Shown here piece after piece: positions 47,501 to 58,540 of a DNA stretch of 64,000 nt. Below the pieces are notes generated by a model. That model saw nothing but the letters and a program-made list of their open reading frames with translations. It made no database searches and was not told where the DNA came from. The stretch lies in NCBI GenBank assembly GCA_916613615.1, contig OU744731.1, positions 51,870,645 to 51,934,644 of the forward strand. Reading direction: 5' to 3'. The number at the start of each line of letters is the position of its first letter. The stretch's first letter is position 1. The position numbers were made by a program, and so were the translations under genes. This DNA comes from Steromphala cineraria. Lineage: Eukaryota > Mollusca > Gastropoda > Trochida > Trochidae.

Positions 47501-49919
47501 ATGACATTTCAAAATCCTCGAATTTCATTGGTTTATTTCTATGGTCGAACTACTACGTTCGAACACGATTTTTATGACGGGCGATTCACCGCGGTTTGAT
47601 ACACACTGGCTTTGAAACGAAGGAGTCTACATGCATACAGTCACCGTACGCTTCGGCAGTTGTTTCGTCTGAATACTAACTAAAAGTCTTTTATCATTGT
47701 ACTACCCGTACTTTAATATAAGTAGAGTTTGGTTCGCATCAATATCGTGCATGTTTCTATCCAGGAAATAGTGTAATTTAAAGCGAAAGGCTGAATTTAG
47801 ATCAATAAACTACCGCTAACGCGTTCGGCTCCGAATGACATCAACAGGTATCGAATCTACGTTAGACCACGAAAATTAAAAAACACAGTAGGTTTATCTC
47901 CTAATTGAAAGTTATAAAAATGTGAAAATGTATCATATCAAAATCTTACAATATTTACTGAAACATCAACCACATATTGTGCATGATATATTTGCAGATA
48001 GTCCATACTGGCGTGGAACAAGTATTGATGCCCTCACAGGGACATTTGACTCTGTTTTCTATACTCTCCAAGAAGCAGCGGGGGATTCCACTCCTCATCC
48101 TAAACGTGCTTGGACCAAAGTAAGGACTTGTGGAATACTTGTTGGTTGTTTTCGTGAACGACGTGAATCAATCGCGTGATAAAGGCGTTAAAGGGGCAGT
48201 AGCACGTTTTAGGGGAATATAAGGTGATGTCAGGAAAATGAAAATAAATGGTTCCAATTGAAAGACAATGTATTTCAACTAAATGAAGCAGTAATTATTT
48301 AAAAATATATCGTACAGTATAGCCATGCGAATCCTTTTTCTTACACGTTATGAATTAAATGACCGCCTTGTCAACATATGTTTGTTGTAAAGCACAAATG
48401 AAATCGAAATATGTTTATTCAAGTCACTGCTTATTAACCGGTTTATCTTCACTCTTTTTAATAAAATATGTAAAGAACATTGATTTCAATTTACAAAGAT
48501 TAATTCAAATGTATTAAGCCAATACAAATAAACAAGCTGTGGAATAAAATGGCGCATAGCCGACGAACCTTTAACATTATACTTATAACTTGCTTTACAA
48601 GATTGCTCTTATCTGTAAAGTTCTTTTAGTTCCAAATTAGAGAATGACTACTTTTATATATTATTCGTATGGCAGAAAAAAATATTAATGTAATTAAAAC
48701 CAACTTACATTAATCAGTAGGTTTTTTGAACCTTTGTTTAGATTCGGAATTGTGGTAATCAGGTCGAAAGTTCGTATCATTATTTGCTTAATGATTAAAT
48801 CAACAAGTTACAAGTTAAGGGCATGTGTAAATTATTTAAGAAATAGAAGACGAGTTGGTGTGCATCTATCGTTGAATTTAACATAGCTCTCTGCTATGTT
48901 TTATTCAACGATAGATGCACAATAGCGAGTTTTCTATTTCTTATATAAGTTATCCTTTACAAGAACTCGCTGTTTATATAAAAACAGTTCAAATTATGGT
49001 ATTTTTAACAAATACATTTCGAAAATAATGATGCCCCCGTCGTAGAACATATTCAGTAGCATTGGACGAGTCCATCATTATGTATAGGGGTGGGCGCTCA
49101 AATAATAACAAAATCCAATAAATTGAATAATCAATGTGAATTTCTTTTATTGAACTACAATTAAATATTTGCACAAAATATCTATTCTATATTCTATTTT
49201 CAATGACATGTGATTTGGTTTAGAATCGACAGACGTCGAGTCAGCCATGATGAGACTTGATCAATATGAAGTCATTTGATAGGTAACGTTCTCATAACTG
49301 AAATGACGTCATTAATCTCAAGCATGTTGTATCGTCAAATACGGCACATCGTCGGTCCAATTGTCCTCCATTGTTTTAATGCCGTGGGTATCTTATATTA
49401 GATATTCCAATTAACCTTAAACTTTCGCTATAAAAAAAGGTTGCCGTTCTATCACCATGTCAAAACCACAAATGTATCAGTTTAATTAGTTCATTCTTTC
49501 ATTAGTGAGACAAAACGCTTTATAGCAGATCGTTATTCTTTTTATGTATTATACTTTTGAATATGTTGCTCTCCCGTTAACTATCTGTCATCTGTTTGTA
49601 AAAATGTCAACTTTGTAAATACATAGGAGATGATATAAGTTGTTCCTGATCCTTTTTTTCTATGTTTTTACTGATGTCAACTATTTGCAGGTACATGTGG
49701 GTGATGTACATCCTTGCTGACATGTTCTTCACTGTGAGCTTCATCCTGCTGGCAGTACTGATGTACCATTCCTTCGTCTTCCACTGCACGGCCACTGTGC
49801 TGGTCCTCCTGATGGTCACCTACAATGGAGCCTTCTTCTACCTCGAGGTCTTCAGTCGGAAGGACAGGGGAAGATGTCCCGCCCCTTCCAATGTTGGCAA
49901 GAATGGCAAACGGCAATGA
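44503..49919 (+). CDS. DUF2838/GPCAT-like membrane acyltransferase, copy C
   Basis: Seven exons join in phase: 44503-44520, 44985-45136, 46064-46135, 46429-46590, 47138-47258, 47998-48119 and 49691-49919; 876 nt, 291 aa, intact. The first exon codes MEALLK, then TIRRRRLGEKMCYVLSVAIM. Further segments are SNGPILLSMIVFRNSLVFHS, LIRWYPKETSQYWCKE, FTWLLGAPLGVLILQ, VLGPK and VTYNGAFFYLEVFSRKD. There are about eight hydrophobic spans and no signal peptide. Family and likely reaction are as for copy A: acyl-CoA:glycerophosphocholine acyltransferase in the ER, inferred from the DUF2838 pattern. Intron 4 uses a GC donor (CT/GCAAGT), as in copy A. The exon lengths 18-152-72-162-121-122 equal those of copy A, so the copies arose by whole-gene duplication. 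An AATAAA lies 184 nt after the stop. Confidence 0.87.
46745..46840. repeat. dispersed repeat fragment in copy C intron 4
   Basis: The words ACAACTTCTTTATT and GCGACGTTTCG recur from BUB3 intron 2 (about 7345-7390). It is probably one short dispersed element; its borders are not defined. Confidence 0.3.
48192..48362. mobile_element. TTAA-flanked MITE copy 4, truncated
   Basis: The left end AGGGGCAGTAGCACGTTTT follows TTAA at 48188. The interior is very close to copy 1 (GATGTCAGGAAAATGAAAAT, GGTTCCAATTGAAAGACAATG) and stops near 48362 without a right terminus. It lies in intron 6 of copy C. Confidence 0.85.
48838..48943. mobile_element. fold-back element H5
   Basis: Inner arms GTGCATCTATCGTTGAAT and ATTCAACGATAGATGCAC, extended by AACATAG/CTATGTT, surround a CTCTCTG tip. 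The outer edges are AAGAAATAGAAGACGAG and CGAGTTTTCTATTTCTT. It lies in intron 6 of copy C. Confidence 0.75.
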
Positions 49920-50102
49920 TCTTCCATAACAGAAGAACTTTGCTAGACTCAGTGACCAAATATTACTGGATGGGCACCACCTCTGGTAGACGGACCAATG
50001 GTAGACTCCAAAGGATCTACACAAATCTTTTGATTCGTTGAGGAGTATTGTTAATTGTGGAAACTACATCGCTAAGTCTTGATATTCGGTGGAGGTCCGG
50101 CA

Positions 50103-50108
50103 AATAAA
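50103..50108 (+). other. polyadenylation signal AATAAA, copy C
   Basis: AATAAA is 184 nt after the copy C stop codon, the first such hexamer downstream. Confidence 0.5.
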
Positions 50109-50267
50109 ACAAAATAGTCTTTTAGTTATGACGATAATAATATCGAAATAGTTGATACATACTATTATATATATATCTAGGAATCAAACTTCACAGAAAC
50201 AAAAGGATTGTTACATGCATGAAATCCATTGTTGTAAATGCATCAAAGGCTACGTATAGTTTACTTA

Positions 50268-50871
50268 TGGCCCTATTTCACTACGAGAGGAATTCTCACG
50301 AATCGCCACGATAAAGAAATATTTCAAATTCGTGAACATTCGTAGACAATTCGTGATTTACTCTTATGATTCGTAATGAATTCGTGATCGATTCGGCAAT
50401 ATTCTTACAATTCGTGGCATTCGTGAAATTTTTTTTGTTTGTCAAAAATTTTTCCCGAATCAACTACGAATTTTGTTATCGTAGTTGTCTCGTAAACTAT
50501 TCGTAATTAATTCGGGTCATTCGTAACAAATTCGTAACGAGTTCTTGGAAATTCATGGTTGATATTTTTGATGGTCTCTCCCCGAATTATTTACGAATCA
50601 TCTACGAAACAATTACGAATGTCCCGAATTAAGGACGAAACATTCGTAGTATATTCGTAGTTGTTTCGTAGTTATATCGTACAATTCGTACATAAATCGT
50701 AGGCAATTCGTATTGGTTTCGTAGTGTTTTAGCATGAAAAGCTACGAATTTTCGAAAACGTTTCGTACAAGTGAAATTGCAGTTCACGAATGTTGCCGAA
50801 TATTCAAGAATTGTTACAATCACCTATTCGTTGCGATTCGTGAGAATTCCTCTCGTAGTGAAATAGGGGCA
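50268..50871. mobile_element. 604-bp TIR element packed with TTCGT/ACGAA
   Basis: Inverted repeats of about 39 bp (left TGGCCCTATTTCACTACGAG, right CTCGTAGTGAAATAGGGGCA, one mismatch) are flanked by TTA on both sides, which fits a PIF/Harbinger-like target. I count about 27 TTCGT or ACGAA words in the interior, where chance predicts about one. They occur in many contexts (ATTCGTAA, TTTCGTAG, TACGAAT) rather than as a fixed-length tandem repeat. There is no coding capacity. Confidence 0.85.
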
Positions 50872-50924
50872 TTAAGAGATCACGAAATATTGATTTACCA
50901 TTAGATTGTAAGCTTTTGATACTA

Positions 50925-51575
50925 TGATTCTACCGATTCTATCGTATGGTTCGGAAATTTCGGGTTACAAAAAATTAGATTTGATTGAAAACCTACATAT
51001 ACAAAATCTTTAAATGGCGACTGGACTCCGTAAATCTACATCAAATATCTTGATCTTTAGCGAATTTGGTAGAACCCCTATAAGTATAACAATCTTCAAG
51101 CGCATGTTATCATTCTGGAATAAACTTACTCTCGTCCCTGCAGAAAATTCGAAGCTCTCTCAAACCATGTAAAGGAGTTCCGTAGTTGCGTTGTATTAAG
51201 CAACATTGGACTAAGTGAAGTATTTGTAAACCCCTTGCATTATCCTACAACCGGGCTAGTCTCCAGAGCAGGACAAATTCTTTCCGATCAGTTCTATCAA
51301 CAATGGAGGGACAATATTGAATGCAGTTCTAAGGGCGTTTTGTACAAACAGTTAAAAACTATACAATTCGAACCATATTTATTTCTTCAAAATCAATTTA
51401 AATTCCTATTCTTTCCGCACCTCAAACCATAATTTACCCATTGAGACTGGCCGGTGGCAGGGTATTGCCAGGGAAGAACGACTCTGCAAGTTATGTAACC
51501 AAAATGTTATTAGAGATGATACGATCTCTTCAGATGTGAAACTCTTCGCCCATATAGAATTTTGTATTTTATTAA
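50925..51575 (+). pseudogene. decayed LINE 3' segment
   Basis: Broken plus-strand frames give MILPILSYGSEISGYKKLDL, MATGLRKSTSNI, KRMLSFWNKL, FYQQWRDNIECSS and ETGRWQGIAREERLCKLCNQ, typical of the region after the reverse transcriptase domain, ending in a C-x2-C zinc-binding motif. Stops and shifts interrupt it. It lacks the GRPRHTWRR-type end of the LINE at 14 kb, so it comes from another family. Confidence 0.65.
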
Positions 51576-54500
51576 AAAACTAAAATGTTTTTCAAAATTC
51601 ATTACTATACTACAGTCTCTGTTAAGAAATATTGTATAAGGCGCATGTAAATATATAATATGTTTAATGTATTGTTAACTTGCTTTCGTAGCACCGTTGG
51701 TGGTTTTGAGTGAATATAGCAGTGCAGTGCAGTGCAGTGCAGTTCAGCTTTGGTGTGACAATAAACCTGCAATAATCTTTTCACTTCAATCTTTGCACGT
51801 GCTATGCCCCAACACAAGTCATGAATGAAAACGCAAGAGTAGTAGTTTTAACACGCGTTTAGGTCTGTAAGAGCAAAGAAGAAACACGTTCTTTTTCAGT
51901 GATGATATGACTTTTTAATATAAATATTTCGTGGAGATATCATATATGAATTAAATACTGTACACTTAACAACGCATTTTACCACACCGTATTAGAGTTA
52001 AAGCTCATTACATAATTCAGCTTTCATCAGAAATATACATTTTGACTTCTGAATCGAGGCGTGAAAAAGACGGTTTGCTCTCCTGTAAAATCATATATGA
52101 AGAGGGATTTCACAAAATCTGTCTGAAAAAAAATTGAGGAAAAGTATTGTAAATGAACATCTAAAATCTAAATTTTGTTCAAAATAAAGGGAAAAAAAGC
52201 TAAATGCATCCAAGTACTATTTCAATGAGAACTAAATATTCTGCTTCCATAGCCGAACATATTTAACATGAAATAAATTAAATGTCTACTGAAATGAACA
52301 CTGATTGGTCAATTTCATGATACTGCGATATTAAAAGCGCGGGGTAAGTTTGTGAACAATGAGACGGTCAATTGCGATATGACCAAAGATATGATATGAT
52401 ATTTATCAACACGGGGTACTAAAAGGCTGTACAGCTAGGGTATTATCTGAATTAAGGTCTCTGCAGATGTTGTATTGTCTTGGGCGTAAGGGGCTGAAGC
52501 TGAATGATAAGTCCAACAGACTTTGTGTTTTCTGAGGCGTAATCGAGGGATAAGCGATAAGCGCTGTTTCTTATTTGTTTACTAAAAAAACATTATATTG
52601 TTTTATAACTTGACATCCATTATACTTTACATATACCATCGATCCCTATCTTCATCTCTTCACCCAAGATGAAGTAGTATATGGGACACTTATTGCTTGT
52701 GCAGAGGTTTCTCATTGTACTCAATAACAGCGGTTTACTCTTACAGTTTTCATTCTCCGAACACAAGATCCATCGACTATATGAATATTTTCAAGAACGA
52801 AACTTCTAAAGAAAATATATCATTCAACGTATTTTCATAGGTGTCCAGCGTGAGTATTTAAATTGTGATAAATAAAAGCTTGTGAAGGAAATATCTATCC
52901 CCAACAAAGCCTTACTAGGCCTATCTTATACACAATGGACCCATTTTCAAAACCAGTTATATAGCCATTACATATTAACTAGAGGCACAATGTTAGCTTA
53001 ACCTAGCGGGTGTTTCAGCAAACTTTTATCAACGACACACCAAACATCAGTGCATGGTTAACCTCCCTTGATCTATAAATAGACAATGTAGGTCACCACG
53101 CCTCATGCTATTTATTGTTCAAGTGTCTGCATCTGAATTTTGTATATTAATGCTGATAGTCGTAATCTGCAGTGAATTAAGTGATGTATTCTACATGGAA
53201 CGAAAATGAAAGCCTCTGCCTTCAGTGAATATTAGGGCGAATGACATGATTAATATCTGTTTATGTTCCGAGCGTAGGCCAACTAATGCGGTATCACTAA
53301 TGCTACAGGCTGGCTGAGTGAACAGGTTAGTGACTGTGTTGCATAATATAAATCTGTCATTGAAATTTTGTCAACATACAATCATGCATACTGTGATGTC
53401 AAGTATGTTTTTTAGATATACAATCACAAATGCTCTCGTTTGAGAGACGGCAACACTGCAGTGGCTTGTCGATACCGTATTTCCTCGAATCGAGTTGTGA
53501 GAATTATCAAATAGAGGTGCAAGGTTTGACCGCGTTAAAGGTAGGCGTAGGATGGACGCCCGGTGCGAAGATAACGAAAATGCCTCTAAGAACTTCAAAC
53601 GTTATTTTGCAAATTAACATTATTTTGGGAGTTTGGTTTCCTTTGATTAAAAAAAGAAAAGGAAGAAATTTTTGAATTCGACATTCCAAGTGAAGTTTTG
53701 TTAATGAAATAAATTAGCTAAGATAAGCGTAAAAATATGATGACATATTATCATAATAGATGCCCATGTTCCATTTACTTTTTCAGTTGATTAAACCGTA
53801 TACTAGAATCCATCTTCCTGACAACGACTTTAAACGCGTCAACCTCTTCATCTCATACATGTACATGGTTTTGAAAATTGCATCATTCATTAGTTTCATA
53901 ATGGCGTTAACATATGGGACACTCGTTTGACAAAGGCGTTAACATATAAACTATTTGCTCGTTAACATTAACATATGAACCACATTCTTGATAACGCCGT
54001 TTACATATTAAAAAATCTTTTTATGACGGCTTGGTAACTTCGTAAACAGTAAAGTATCACTCGATTGTCATCCTCTCGATTGAAAACGGCGAATAACCAT
54101 TTAAAAACACTTGCTTGACAAATGCTTGAAGACGTCTTTGGCATATTCTACCTCGGCGACAGCTTGATAACCACCTCTTTGACAACTGCGTTTGCGACAA
54201 GCCAGTTGTTCGACATCCGCACTCGAGTTTAAACTTCTTGTTTCGGTCGGAGCGTCATTAAACAGTAATCACATTTATCATACAATGGATAGTGTTCTCG
54301 GCATAATAAAGCCAACGGATATTTTCGATATCCGTTGGGGTCATATACGGATAGAGATGAAAATTTCAAAGGTCAAGGTCGGAACTTCTTTTGAAAATTC
54401 CGATGACGTCACAAGCGTTAATATTTTGAACGCCTTGGTAACGGGGAGAGACATGAAAATATAAATTAGACAATGCTTAGAGATTGATTTAAGAAAAGTT

Positions 54501-55096
54501 AACAAAACTGTATGGTTCTTTAGCCATATGTATGACTTTGCAGTGCAAAAACACTGCCATCGTGAGTTAAATGGACCGACCGAACAATTTTACTCACAGG
54601 TACCACATGCAGTTCAAGATTCATGTGTAAACACTTCATTTACCGTTCTTCAGTGTTCTTTACTTTAGGCTTGTTTAGTTTGGATTAGAGTCTAGTCTTC
54701 TAGTTTAGCTCTCCGCTTTGTAGCAAGCTGCCATTGCAACTTAGCCGAAGGGAAGCAACTCTTGCCCCTAAGTGAGATAGACTCGCCCTCTTTGTTACTG
54801 GCAGGTGATAGAACGTGTGTTCGAATCCGTCAAAGACACGTTTAAATGTTTTTAATTTTAAAATCGTCGTTTTTTTATGATACTTTAAACTGTTAAAACG
54901 TTGGAGTTGTGACTAAATAACTTGCACGGTATTTAAAGGCATTTATAAGGAGGAATTATATTTTGTCAATTCACTATCGCAGCCATTACACCGTTCATTT
55001 GCATATATCAATGCGCGCATCTTTTAAAACGATGTAAACTATTAAAATGGTATTATCAAGCATTTTTGTCGAATAAAATTTAAAATGACATTGTAT
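51576..55096. other. no gene recognised
   Basis: Intergenic sequence. It holds a (GCAGT)n microsatellite at 51719-51742, loose repeats of GGCGTTAACATAT at about 53900-54010, and a small hairpin at 54311-54338 (CCAACGGATA against TATCCGTTGG). The open frames at 53430-53675 and 54192-54464 show no family features. Confidence 0.4.
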
Positions 55097-55257
55097 GATA
55101 AAGAAGTTATCATGCTCGTATGTTTTGGGATCGTAAATATCCTGCATTAGGAATAAACACTATGTATTTAGCTCGCCAAGGCTCGCAAAATACAATGTTT
55201 ATTCCTAATGCAGGATATTTACGATCCCAAAACACACTCTCATGATAACCTCTATTT
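55097..55257. mobile_element. fold-back element H6
   Basis: Core arms (55121-55234) are nearly perfect: TGTTTTGGGATCGTAAATAT against ATATTTACGATCCCAAAACA. The tip is GCTCGCCAAGGCTCGC. The outer edges are AAGTTATCATG and CATGATAACCTCTATTTATT. It lies about 110 bp from H7. Confidence 0.8.
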
Positions 55258-55365
55258 ATTATATGGCGAGCAGTAAAATACTGGGATTTATCAGTGAAAT
55301 AAACTGTCTATCAAGCTACAGTGAAAATAACTTATATTTTCACTGCGAACGGTGACTGATATAAT

Positions 55366-55680
55366 TTGACGTCATAAAACAATGGACTCACGCGGCGAAT
55401 TGGCTTATGACGTCACAGTATTACTGTGGTGACGGGCTGTTCCTAGCGGCCGCTCGGCGTGAAAATGACCCTTTTCGGACGTAATTACAATGGTAAAATC
55501 ATATAATAAATAGAATATCCGTCAGTTCTTGACAAATACCATGTTTCTCTCATCTCGTGAGGTAGAAAAGTTATATATTTTCACTCGTGGCTGCGCCACT
55601 CGTGAAAATATAACCTTTCTACCTCACTCGATGAGAGAAACATGGTATTTGTCAAGAAAAGACAGATATCCTCTATTTCA
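55366..55680 (-). mobile_element. fold-back element H7 with TGACGTCA sites
   Basis: TGACGTCA sites at 55367 and 55408 and a GC-rich segment with GCGGCCGC lead into a hairpin (strong arms 55527-55657; CTTGACAAATACCATG against CATGGTATTTGTCAAG). The tip is ACTCGTGGCTGCGCCACTCG and the outer edge ATATCCTCTATTT. Read in reverse, it matches H2 in hairpin, GC segment and TGACGTCA order. Confidence 0.82.
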
Positions 55681-56919
55681 TTTCTGTTAGGCGTATAGAA
55701 GATGATAAAATTATGTTATGACAAAGAACAATATGGATTACATATTCTATATTTTATTTGCATACGATGAATCAAGGCAACTCTGTTAGGTACTTACCTG
55801 ACGAAAGGGCACGGATTTGCCTTGAAACGGCGTATGCAAATACAATAAAGAAGTTGTAATACATACAATTCAAATACATGTCAATTAATAACATAAATAT
55901 AATTGTCACATTTGATAGATGCTCATGTACAATGACGTTTGTAGGTATAACGTTTACGTTTATACAAACTATCAAGTATCCAACATCAACTAGAGGCAAC
56001 TACGCAAATGATCTCATTCGTAATTTAGTTGGCATTTGACCTCGAATCTCTTCACATGCTATTTATTGATTTATGGCCAAGTGACACGACAACCTCGCAT
56101 CTGTGTAGCTTATTATTCAGGTATAAACGGACGTAGAAAGGTCACTAATATTTGAATGTGAGGCTTATTACAACCTCAAAGTTCACCATGCCCCATGCTT
56201 TATAATCCGTATTTGCAGATGAATATAGTCTGACACTGGTATGTATGTATGCGTTGTTACATGTTATATTGTATGGTTTATATCATTGGTAGTGTTCAGT
56301 TTGACACCGGTTTGCATGCGTATCATTGAAGTATTATCGGTAGGATAGCGTTAACTTTAATGCATTTAAATTGTAAAAAGGAGGAAATACTTTTTTTACT
56401 TCTTGCAATGTTTTTATTGTTTCTTATTTCTTATTGGATCTTAATACTCTGAATGAGAACTTAGTCGGGATATGATATGATATTATATGAAGCTCATACA
56501 GCTATATGCAGCGAGGACACAGGATGATTTACAACAGGCTACCAGAGAGGTACATGGAGAGGTGGTGACACCCTAACAACGTTTGAATAATGATTATTAG
56601 CGTCATCAACTTTTCATGAAAAGGATACACATGTCAACCATGGTCCCTAAATGTGCGAAATGAGGGTCACATCTAAAATGATTTAAATTACTAACATTAT
56701 GAGAAAATGTTTTCGTTCAAAAGATATTTATTCATGACCATAAGAATAATGAACGAGTTGCGAGGGATTACGGATTATCTGTCCTGAATTCAATATTGTT
56801 ATAAACTCCGAGCTTCAGCTACACGAGGGACACAGAATCCGTTATTCCGAGCATCGAATTGGGTTTTTTTCTTACCAAAGATCACTGTGTTGCGTAAAAT
56901 CGGGAAAGAAAGATTATCA
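55681..56919. other. no gene recognised
   Basis: AT-rich intergenic sequence without supported exons. Confidence 0.4.
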
Positions 56920-57153
56920 TTAAAGGGGGTCTCCAACTTCTAATTTTTAACTTCCAGTGTTTTATTAGCGAGGCCCCGAGAGGGTCGGAGAGGGCCTCGC
57001 TAATAAAACACTGGACGTTAAAAATTTGAAGTTGGAGACCCCCTTTAATTTTTTAACTTCCAGTGTTTTATTAGCAAGGCCCCGAGAGGGTCGGAGAGGG
57101 CCTCGCTGATAAAACACTGGAAGTTAAAAATTAGAAGTTGGAGACCCCCTTTA
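56920..57153. mobile_element. tandem pair of hairpins H8a/H8b with TTAA ends
   Basis: Two units (106-bp period) each fold through TTCCAGTGTTTTATTAGC and GC(T/G)AATAAAACACTGG-type arms around a CCCCGAGAGGGTCGGAGAGG tip. The outside is TTAAAGGGGGTCTCCAACTT and GTTGGAGACCCCCTTTAA. The second unit shares its left boundary with the right end of the first. Confidence 0.85.
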
Positions 57154-57829
57154 AAACAAACGACACGCCTAGCTGGTAAAGTACAAATTGTAGTCAATCG
57201 CCATTCAATTTTTCTCTCACTTCTTCAGGATTGGCAGATCTAAGTATTTCGTAACTTACACTCTAATTTGGAACTGTTTATTATGTCTTACTTCGCATTC
57301 TATCGCCATAAGTATTTTCTTAAATGATGAATTTGTTTGGTGATGGAAGCACTGTCGCGATACCAGTAGGAATAAAGTAAGACTTTCACTGCGTTTGATA
57401 AGCAATAAGTGGAATGTTTTATGACATCATAGATCAATGACGTAATGGAGGATCAGCAGGCGACTCTCCGACACCGCCGCCTTGAAGATTTAATATTGTA
57501 ATTGCAACAAAGAAAACATCAGAAGGGCTTGATTTCATATTTAAATGTTGTAATGACGAGTGACTTCCAAATTTTTGGTTTAAGATTGTTCATCTATACC
57601 ATTATTCTCTCAACTGCAATAGAAGATCTAAGTCATCATGAATTGGTGTAAAAAGTTCCGTCGACCAATCAAAATGTAATTCCCATGACCATTATGAAAC
57701 TTTAACACTCGGCATATCCTTGCCCGCTTGGGTAAGAATGATTTTCTATACCGGACTATCTGAATATCCCAACAGTATAACAGTTACAATAATCCAGTAT
57801 ATAGCAAGGTATAGAACAAGAATTGTTGC

Positions 57830-58060
57830 AATTGCATTCAGATACAGCTTTTATTAACCAATGTGATGAAGTCGGGTTTAACAAAATTAGAAACGTGACA
57901 ATTGGTACATCAATGATTGAGCCCTGTGGAACATCACACTTGAGGGTGGCCGGGTCGGAAGAATGACAGATGCTGTAAATCTTTGATATGAACCGTGTAC
58001 AGCATAATGTGAGAGGCTTTTAAACTGATTGCACATTGCATTAAACCACACCTACCTTCA
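57830..58060 (-). pseudogene. probable LINE reverse transcriptase remnant
   Basis: The minus strand contains RFTASV followed by SDPATLKCDVPQGSII, which resembles the (G)VPQGS turn of non-LTR reverse transcriptases with the usual upstream serine/aspartate context. Stops surround it. The match is short, so it is only probable. Confidence 0.4.
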
Positions 58061-58428
58061 ATGAGCCTTTCGATGCGTTTAGCAAATGTTTACTTGAGGC
58101 CCTTCTGTCGAGGGTTTTGCGCTATGAAATGTCATCTTGAAGAAAGTCAAGATTTTGTTTGTGTTTCTTTTCATGTCTTTGGGAAGCTATCAGAGGGTAT
58201 AATTCATGGTCAAACTACAGTTTCACAACGTTTGAAATTATATCAGTCCTATGACAATTTTCATCCTTTAACAAGGCGAATCAATCGTCTTTCATAACCC
58301 TTTGATCTGTCACATCGTTAGTTATGTGATATCATCGAACATTCTGTTATAACAACTACTTTTGTGGGTATGTGACTTTACAAGCTGTTACGGCTAAAGC
58401 TACGTAATATGTTATCTTATTTATGTAA

Positions 58429-58540
58429 AGAATAGACTCCGAAAACTCGTCATTAGTTGTGCACGAGGTTTAGTCTGAGGGCGTTAGCCCGAAGACTAAA
58501 CCTCGTGCACAACTAATGACGAGTTTGAGGAGTCTATTCT
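58429..58540. mobile_element. fold-back element H9
   Basis: Arms AGAATAGACTCC, then ACTCGTCATTAGTTGTGCAC and GAGGTTTAGTCT, mirror the right side. The tip is GAGGGCGTTAGCCCGAAG. The edges GAATAGACTCC and GAGTCTATTCT recall the ATAGAG edge of the other hairpins, and GAAATAGAGGACTC occurs nearby at about 58838. Confidence 0.78.

Noticed and set aside
53430..53675. 81-codon plus-strand frame
   Set aside because: No splice context, no family features and no composition change. It is probably a chance frame.
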